NCBI GenBank assembly: GCA_021157505.1 | Contig: JAGGWI010000280.1 | Location: 1 to 6,036, forward strand | DNA length: 6,036 nt | Origin: Desulfuromusa sp. | Lineage (GTDB): Bacteria > Desulfobacterota > Desulfuromonadia > Desulfuromonadales > Geopsychrobacteraceae | Reading direction: 5' to 3' | Notes under the pieces: generated by a model | What the model was told of the DNA's origin: nothing | Database searches by the model: none | Seen by the model: only the letters and a program-made list of their open reading frames with translations | Shown: positions 1 to 3,978 of the stretch, piece by piece | How the letters are laid out: every line of letters starts with the position of its first letter | Numbering within the stretch: the first letter of the stretch is position 1 | Program-made: the position numbers and the translations under genes

Positions 1-1
1 A

Positions 2-259
2 CCGGTGATCTTTTTCTCGCTGTGGGGGAAACGTAGTGATATTCCGGTCTGGAGCTATCTGCTGAGCTTCGCCCTGGCGATTGCTGCCGCGGTACTCTAC
101 TTCACCGAATCGAGTGGCTACAGCCATCTCCTCGGTGATGCTCACAAGTACACCAAACTGCTCTATCTGACTATCACCGTGCTTGGCTTCGGTTGTCTCG
201 GCTTCTGGGTCGGTGGCAAAACGACCGTTCGCGCTACGGAAGAGGAACCCACTGCATGA
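2..259 (+). CDS. Integral membrane protein, C-terminal fragment (5' end outside window)
   Basis: The frame is open through the left edge and stops at TGA 257-259, so only the last ~85 residues are visible. A GTG at 5 begins an open stretch but has no visible upstream context and is probably an internal Val codon. Two hydrophobic segments are seen, roughly VWSYLLSFALAIAAAVLYF and LLYLTITVLGFGCLGFWVGG. A polar loop (TESSGYSHLLGDAHKYTK) joins them, and a short charged tail (RATEEEPTA) ends the protein. This looks like the last two helices of a multi-pass inner-membrane protein, possibly a transporter; a sodium:solute-symporter-like C-terminus is one possibility, but no diagnostic motif is visible. 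The stop overlaps the next start as ATGA, implying translational coupling to the phosphoesterase-like gene. Coding status is well supported; family assignment is not. Confidence 0.72.
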   Translation, partial: PVIFFSLWGKRSDIPVWSYLLSFALAIAAAVLYFTESSGYSHLLGDAHKYTKLLYLTITVLGFGCLGFWVGGKTTVRATEEEPTA

Positions 260-1104
260 GTGATCAGCACGAACGCATGGATCTTGGTTGTTTGACCGGC
301 CCGGTGCTGATTTTTGGTGGACCCTATAGCAACCTCGCCGCCACACAGGCGATGCGGCAGCGGGCCGAGGAGTTGGATATCCCGCCAAATCGGATTATCT
401 GCACCGGTGATCTGATTGCTTACTGTTCCGAGCCGCAGGAGACCTTACAGCTGGTGCGTGACTGGGGCATTGCTGTAGTTCAGGGCAACTGTGAAGAGTC
501 TCTGGGTACAGATGCTGCTGACTGCGGTTGTGGCTTTGAAGCGGGAACAACCTGTTCACTGTTGTCGGTCGAGTGGTATCAATATGCCACAGAAAAAGTA
601 ACAACCAATGATAGAGTTTGGATGAGTACCCTCCCAAAATCTTTATGCTTTGAGCTTGCCGGGCGTAGCGTCACAGTCGTCCACGGCGGCGTCAACCAGA
701 TCAACCGCTTCATCTTTCCCTCAACGCCAGAAACGGTAAAACGCGAAGAACTGGACTTGGCCGGAAGTGACATTCTCATTGGTGGACACAGTGGTATACC
801 CAGTGGGGAGCTGGTCGGCCGCCGAGCTTGTCTCAATGCTGGTGTGATCGGCCTGCCTGCTAACGATGGCACCCGGGCTGGCTGGTACCTGCTGATCAGC
901 TCTGAGGAGGAGCGTATCCATTTCAGCTGGCAGCGGTTGAGATATGCTGCTGAATTAACCCACCGGAATATGTGCGCTGCTGGTCTCAAAGCCGGCTACG
1001 CCGAAACGCTGCTCTCAGGACTCTGGCCCAGTATGGATGTTTTACCTGCAGCTGAAAGGGCTCGACGTGGAGAACCGATTGCGATGAGGCCTCTGGTATA
1101 TTGA
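256..1104 (+). CDS. Divergent metallophosphoesterase-fold protein (YfcE/MJ0936-like) with partly lost metal site
   Basis: The product is 282 residues. ATG 256 is chosen because it forms an ATGA overlap with the upstream stop and has AGAGGA at 241-246; an upstream TTG at 193 would overlap the previous gene by 67 nt. The motif order follows the calcineurin-like phosphoesterase fold: GGPYSN (21-26, where SDxHGN is expected), GDLIAYC (51-57), GNCE (77-80, where GNHD is expected), VVHGG (141-145), GGHSG (176-180, where GHTH is expected) and NAGVIGLP (194-201). In the known family, D52, N78, H143 and H178 would be the second-metal ligands, and these are present. The first-metal ligands (Asp and His of DxH, last His of GHxH) are replaced by G22, Y24 and G180, and the catalytic His of GNHD is C79. 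There are ten cysteines, including C79, C90, C92 and C100. It is likely cytoplasmic, as no signal peptide is seen. It sits in one operon with an FNR-like flavoprotein and a radical SAM gene. Substrate is unknown; classical phosphoesterase activity is doubtful. Confidence 0.85.
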   Translation: MSDQHERMDLGCLTGPVLIFGGPYSNLAATQAMRQRAEELDIPPNRIICTGDLIAYCSEPQETLQLVRDWGIAVVQGNCEESLGTDAADCGCGFEAGTTCSLLSVEWYQYATEKVTTNDRVWMSTLPKSLCFELAGRSVTVVHGGVNQINRFIFPSTPETVKREELDLAGSDILIGGHSGIPSGELVGRRACLNAGVIGLPANDGTRAGWYLLISSEEERIHFSWQRLRYAAELTHRNMCAAGLKAGYAETLLSGLWPSMDVLPAAERARRGEPIAMRPLVY

Positions 1105-1125
1105 GATAACGGATGGAAGATCTTT

Positions 1126-1785
1126 ATGAATACTTTGACTGTTCACAAGGTCATTTTTAGAACCGATGAACTATTTGAGTTGCAGCTTGAGCGCGGAACA
1201 GTTCAGTTTGAACCGGGTGCCTGTGTTGCATTGTTCAGCAACGGGACCGAATGGCGCCCCTACAGCATTGCTGCCGGAACCGGGGAAGGGATTCTGCGCT
1301 TTCTGATCCGGCGGGTTCCAGACGGTAAGGTCAGTCACTGGCTGGCGCAGCGCAAGCCGGGGGATAAGGTCCAGGCAAGTGCCCCTTTTGGCTGGTTCCG
1401 GCCCGGCCGCGCCGTTGCTGGAGCACGTTCTGTTTTTATCGCCACCGGAACCGGCATTGCCCCTTTTTTGAGCTACCTGCGCAGCAATCCTCAACAGGTG
1501 CCAGAGCTCTGTCTCTATGGGGTTCGTCGGCAGGCAGAGGCCTTCAACCTTGAGGAACTACAACGGATTGAGAATTTTTATCTGGCTCTGTCCCAGGAAG
1601 AAATCAATGATCATTTTTATGGGCGGGTCACCGGACTGCTGGACCAGATCCCTCTTGCTGATGACATCCACTACTATCTTTGCGGACTTGATACCATGAT
1701 CGACGAGACCAGCAGTTGGCTCGAAAATCATGGTGTTGCCTATACACAGATTCACCGGGAGATCTTTTTTTATGAAGATGAATAG
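1126..1785 (+). CDS. FAD/NAD(P)-binding oxidoreductase of the ferredoxin-NADP reductase superfamily
   Basis: The product is 219 residues, starting at ATG 1126 with GGAAG at 1115-1119, 21 nt after the previous stop. An N-terminal FAD-binding beta-barrel carries RPYS (44-47), the RxYS flavin signature, and GKVSHWL (67-73), the usual Gx(V/L)S segment that contacts the FAD pyrophosphate. The C-terminal NAD(P) domain carries ATGTGIAPF (106-114) and YLCGLDTMI (184-192). The end, REIFFYEDE, resembles the C-terminal segment that packs near the flavin in this family. No [2Fe-2S] domain or extra cysteine cluster is attached, so it is a compact reductase that should move electrons between NAD(P)H and a separate ferredoxin, flavodoxin or partner enzyme. 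The next gene encodes a radical SAM enzyme, which needs one-electron reduction, so a role as its electron supplier is an attractive inference. Coenzyme preference cannot be read with confidence. Confidence 0.9.
   Translation: MNTLTVHKVIFRTDELFELQLERGTVQFEPGACVALFSNGTEWRPYSIAAGTGEGILRFLIRRVPDGKVSHWLAQRKPGDKVQASAPFGWFRPGRAVAGARSVFIATGTGIAPFLSYLRSNPQQVPELCLYGVRRQAEAFNLEELQRIENFYLALSQEEINDHFYGRVTGLLDQIPLADDIHYYLCGLDTMIDETSSWLENHGVAYTQIHREIFFYEDE
1756..1762 (+). promoter_or_regulatory. Ribosome binding site for the radical SAM gene
   Basis: The purine-rich CGGGAGA lies about 10 nt before ATG 1772, inside the end of the flavoprotein gene. It favours ATG 1772 over the in-frame upstream ATG at 1730, which would extend the overlap to 56 nt. 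ATG 1778 is a close alternative start two codons further in. Confidence 0.55.
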
Positions 1786-2686
1786 CTCTGACCAATGGCT
1801 CTACACCAGCCAGAATGAACCGCGTGGTTATATCCAGCCACAAACCCTCGAGGAACTTTGGTTTCATACCGGGACCAACTGCAACCTGCGCTGTCCCTTC
1901 TGTCTCGAAGGGTCCAAGCCGGGGGACAACCGGATCGAATTTTTGACCTTGGTTGATGCTCGACGTTTTATTGATGAGGCACTGGAACTTGGGGTCAAGA
2001 AGTTCTCCTTTACCGGTGGTGAACCCTTTGTCAATCCTGAGTTTATCTCGATCCTTATGGCGGCTCTTGAGCATCGTCCTTGTCTGGTGTTGACCAATGC
2101 GACTGAACCGCTGATGAATCAGATGGGTGAGATTCTCCCTTTGCGGGGTCAGCCGAATCCCTTAAATTTTCGGGTCAGCCTCGATCACCCGGATCCGGCC
2201 AAACATGATGAATCTCGTGGCAAGGGGAACTTTCGCAAAGCACTCGACACGTTGGGACGGCTCCACCGGGAAGGTTTTGGTGTGTCGATCGCCCGCCATA
2301 TGCTGCCAGGTGAAGACAGCGACGCCGTTGATCGAGCCTATGCACCCTATTTCGAGACCGCCGGAGTGCCAGATGATCTAACCATCATCAAGTTTCCAGA
2401 GTTTCATTTGCCCGGCTCCCTTCCTCAGGTTGCGGAAATCACCAGAAATTGCATGACCCGCTACTTAAGTGCCGAACGCCGCGCCGAATTTATGTGTAAT
2501 TTCAGCAAAATGATTGTTCGAAAGAATGGTCAATGTGGGGTCTACGCCTGTACCCTGGTCGATGATGTTGAAAACTATGATCTCGGCAAAACTTTGCACC
2601 AAGCGATGGAGCAACGCGTTCTCTTGGGACATCACCGCTGTTATTCCTGTTTTGCCGGTGGCGCCAGTTGCTCTGAAGGGAATTGA
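1772..2686 (+). CDS. Radical SAM protein with Cys-rich SPASM/twitch-like C-terminus
   Basis: The product is 304 residues from ATG 1772; the start overlaps the flavoprotein gene by 14 nt, so translation is probably coupled. The canonical CxxxCxxC is CNLRCPFC (C37, C41, C44), which binds the [4Fe-4S] cluster that cleaves S-adenosylmethionine, followed by FTGGEPF (80-86), the GGEP motif that contacts SAM. VSLDHPDP (135-142) fits a mid-barrel strand. The C-terminal 80 residues hold C227, C242, C255, C260, C290, C293 and C300, ending in RCYSCFAGGASC. This spacing suggests at least one auxiliary Fe-S cluster like SPASM/twitch domains. No precursor-peptide gene is seen nearby, so a peptide-maturase role has no direct support. 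It is not recognisable as MoaA, PqqE, NirJ or ArsS. With the phosphoesterase-like protein and reductase it probably forms one pathway; the reaction is unknown. The protein is expected to be cytoplasmic and oxygen sensitive. Confidence 0.92.
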   Translation: MKMNSSDQWLYTSQNEPRGYIQPQTLEELWFHTGTNCNLRCPFCLEGSKPGDNRIEFLTLVDARRFIDEALELGVKKFSFTGGEPFVNPEFISILMAALEHRPCLVLTNATEPLMNQMGEILPLRGQPNPLNFRVSLDHPDPAKHDESRGKGNFRKALDTLGRLHREGFGVSIARHMLPGEDSDAVDRAYAPYFETAGVPDDLTIIKFPEFHLPGSLPQVAEITRNCMTRYLSAERRAEFMCNFSKMIVRKNGQCGVYACTLVDDVENYDLGKTLHQAMEQRVLLGHHRCYSCFAGGASCSEGN

Positions 2687-2726
2687 ACGGTTCGAGATTG
2701 CCTTGCGGGTTGATCCCTGTGCGCTG

Positions 2727-2755
2727 TTGACAATCAATAGATGACCTGTTAAGTT
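2727..2755 (+). promoter_or_regulatory. Candidate sigma70-type promoter for the tetR-led operon
   Basis: A perfect -35 hexamer TTGACA (2727-2732) is followed, after 17 nt, by TAAGTT (2750-2755), a weak -10 match (3 of 6). Transcription would begin near 2762, directly ahead of the palindromic operator, so bound repressor would block initiation. The -35 is convincing and the -10 is not. AT-rich TATTAA at 2759-2764 is an alternative -10 but has no -35 at proper spacing. Confidence 0.45.
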
Positions 2756-2762
2756 GTCTATT
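2736..2762 (+). repeat. Imperfect inverted repeat overlapping the candidate promoter
   Basis: AATAGATGAC (2736-2745) and GTTGTCTATT (2753-2762) pair over 10 positions with two G-U wobbles and a 7-nt CTGTTAA loop. It covers the spacer and putative -10. No T-run follows, so it is not a normal intrinsic terminator for the radical SAM gene. It could be a second regulator site or chance in AT-rich DNA. Confidence 0.35.
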
Positions 2763-2765
2763 AAT

Positions 2766-2783
2766 AAACCGACCGGTCTGTTT
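2766..2783 (+). promoter_or_regulatory. Probable TetR-family operator palindrome
   Basis: AAACCGACCGGTCTGTTT is an 18-bp palindrome with a single mismatched pair (C2770/T2779) around a perfect GACCGGTC core. It lies 17 nt before the tetR start and just downstream of the putative transcription start, the classic place for an autorepressor site. GACCGGTC-like cores are, from memory, typical of operators bound by NemR/AcuR-type TetR regulators. Binding by the adjacent product is inferred from position and symmetry. Confidence 0.7.
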
Positions 2784-2800
2784 TTTATGGAGCTGAGATT

Positions 2801-3406
2801 ATGACAACAAAGGGCGAGAGAACCCGCGAAAAAATATTGGTAGAAGCAAGACTGGTATTTAAGCGCAAGGGTTTCGGTGCAACTACAATTAATGATCTTC
2901 TCAATGCCGCGGGAACGACAAAAGGAAACCTCTATTTTCATTTTGCTGATAAAGAAGCGGTGGGTCTGGAAGTTCTCAGGCGGGAACAACAATCCTTTTA
3001 TCGGTTTCTTGATCAGGCTCTTGCAGGAAAATCACCCGCTGTCGGGTTGGATAACTTTTTCCGTAAAGCTCTGGAAAAACAATCTCAACAGGGTTTTGTC
3101 GGGGGTTGTCTGTTTGGCAATACCGCCCTTGAAACCAGCGATACGGCACCTGTTTTTGCCGGATTGGTTCAGGAGGTTTTTGCCGAATGGATGAGAAAAC
3201 TAGAGCAAAAAATTGCCTCGGCACAGGTCGATGAACAAATTCGTACCGATATCTCTGCCGGTGCCCTTGCCGAACTGGTTGTCACAACAATTGAAGGGGG
3301 CATTATGCAATCACGCCTGCAGAAATCGGAAACACCCTTAAAACGATCTTTGGAAACCCTGAGAAGGGTTCTGGAGCTGAAAATAATGACTCATATCGAA
3401 ATATAG
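2801..3406 (+). CDS. TetR/AcrR-family transcriptional regulator
   Basis: The product is 201 residues, a normal length for the family. ATG 2801 has GGAG at 2789-2792, 8 nt upstream. The N-terminal DNA-binding domain (about 5-52) shows the TetR pattern: TREKILVEARLVFKRKGF, then the helix-turn-helix TTINDLLNAAGTTKGNLYFHF (28-48) and DKE. The ligand-binding half contains GGCLFGNTALE (101-111), a segment that recurs in the NemR/AcuR-like branch. C103 there is the only cysteine in the protein, making it a candidate thiol/electrophile sensor; in NemR a cysteine in the corresponding region senses reactive electrophiles (family knowledge; exact alignment not checked). The palindrome just upstream suggests autorepression. 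The AhpD-like gene follows after 13 nt, and the fusion reductase is likely in the same transcript, so these are its expected targets. The inducer is unknown. Confidence 0.93.
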   Translation: MTTKGERTREKILVEARLVFKRKGFGATTINDLLNAAGTTKGNLYFHFADKEAVGLEVLRREQQSFYRFLDQALAGKSPAVGLDNFFRKALEKQSQQGFVGGCLFGNTALETSDTAPVFAGLVQEVFAEWMRKLEQKIASAQVDEQIRTDISAGALAELVVTTIEGGIMQSRLQKSETPLKRSLETLRRVLELKIMTHIEI

Positions 3407-3413
3407 AAAGGAG
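3407..3413 (+). promoter_or_regulatory. Strong Shine-Dalgarno site of the AhpD-like gene
   Basis: AAAGGAG lies immediately after the tetR stop and 6 nt before ATG 3420. It is the best match to the anti-Shine-Dalgarno sequence in the window, better than that of the regulator (GGAG), suggesting the enzyme is made in excess of its repressor from a shared mRNA. Confidence 0.75.
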
Positions 3414-3419
3414 ATCACC

Positions 3420-3947
3420 ATGTCACGAATCTCAACAGTTGATCCTGCTTCAGTTGATAATCAAGTCGCGGAGATATTTGTAGAAATCAACGCAGCCTTT
3501 GGCCGGATTCCCAATTTATTTAAAACCTACGCTCACCACCCACCACTTCTGGAAGCAAACTGGTACAAGGTTAAACGGGTGATGATGGAGGGGGTTCTCC
3601 CCCGAAAAGTCAAAGAATCGATCGCAGTGCTGGTATCGAAGGATAATAGCTGCAGCTATTGTATCGCTGCCCATGAGGGGGCGTTACAGAGTATCGGGGT
3701 CTCGTCGGAGGAGATCAAGGTGATTGAAACTGATCTTGATCAGGCAGACTTTACCGCTAAGGAAAAAGCTCTTATCAAGTTGGCCCGTAAGGCCAATTCT
3801 GCCCCTCTGCAAGTGACTGATGCAGAGGTTAGAGCCGCGCGCACAGCTGGAGCTACAGATGCTGAGCTGGTTGAAGTTCTGGGTGTTATGGAAGTATTTA
3901 CTGCATTCAATAAGTTTCTCGATACGTTTCAGGTTGAGCTTGGATAA
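3420..3947 (+). CDS. AhpD-like / carboxymuconolactone decarboxylase-family protein (peroxidase-related)
   Basis: The product is 175 residues and all-helical in character. The AhpD redox centre is complete: LPRKVKESIAVLVSKDNSC, then SYCIAAHEGAL, giving C78-x-x-C81-x-x-x-H85, with E66 at the position of the glutamate of the usual proton relay. The length fits AhpD-like 'peroxidase-related' members; carboxymuconolactone decarboxylases proper are shorter and lack the CxxC pair. Expected chemistry is thiol-dependent reduction of organic hydroperoxides or another CxxC redox function, with electrons in AhpD supplied from a lipoyl protein and lipoamide dehydrogenase. It follows tetR by 13 nt and precedes a lipoamide-dehydrogenase-like fusion by 31 nt, which supports a redox pair. 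It is likely cytoplasmic, as no signal peptide is seen. The physiological substrate cannot be assigned. Confidence 0.9.
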   Translation: MSRISTVDPASVDNQVAEIFVEINAAFGRIPNLFKTYAHHPPLLEANWYKVKRVMMEGVLPRKVKESIAVLVSKDNSCSYCIAAHEGALQSIGVSSEEIKVIETDLDQADFTAKEKALIKLARKANSAPLQVTDAEVRAARTAGATDAELVEVLGVMEVFTAFNKFLDTFQVELG

Positions 3948-3960
3948 TTGTGTGACAATT
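3946..3960 (+). repeat. Short perfect inverted repeat between the AhpD-like gene and the fusion reductase
   Basis: AATTGT (3946-3951) and ACAATT (3955-3960) are exact reverse complements separated by GTG. The repeat starts inside the TAA stop of the AhpD-like gene. With a 6-bp AT-rich stem, a 3-nt loop and no T-run it is too weak for a terminator; it may be a protein-binding site, an mRNA end element or chance. Confidence 0.4.
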
Positions 3961-3978
3961 TCTAAAAGGAAAGAGTTT

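Noticed and set aside
1115..1776. Shared AGATCTTT before two start codons (near 1118-1125 and 1761-1768)
   Set aside because: The similarity is short and sits in the ribosome-binding region, where purine-rich then T-rich sequence is expected. Two instances are not enough to call a repeat or regulatory site.
1772..2686. Assignment of the radical SAM protein to arsenosugar biosynthesis (ArsS) or a peptide-maturation system
   Set aside because: The segment around CNLRCPFC and the Cys-rich C-terminus do not match my recollection of ArsS, and no short precursor-peptide gene is visible beside it.
2514..2744. Plus-strand frame running from the radical SAM gene into the gap
   Set aside because: It is out of frame with the clear Cys-rich radical SAM C-terminus; only its tail lies in non-coding DNA, and no ribosome binding site was seen.
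2766..2786. Palindrome plus T6 as an intrinsic terminator of the radical SAM operon
   Set aside because: The stem would be 7 bp with a mismatch and a CCGG loop, mostly weak pairs at the base. Its symmetry and position before tetR fit an operator better, although some termination cannot be excluded.
2787..2804. Mini-ORF ATG-GAG-CTG-AGA-TTA-TGA ending in an ATGA overlap with the tetR start
   Set aside because: It is tempting as a coupling leader peptide, but it has only T-rich sequence where a ribosome binding site should be, and its own GGAG is the tetR Shine-Dalgarno.
2465..2992. Minus-strand 175-codon open frame spanning the radical SAM end, the promoter gap and the tetR start
   Set aside because: It is antisense to the conserved Cys cluster and the TetR helix-turn-helix, with no family-like sequence.
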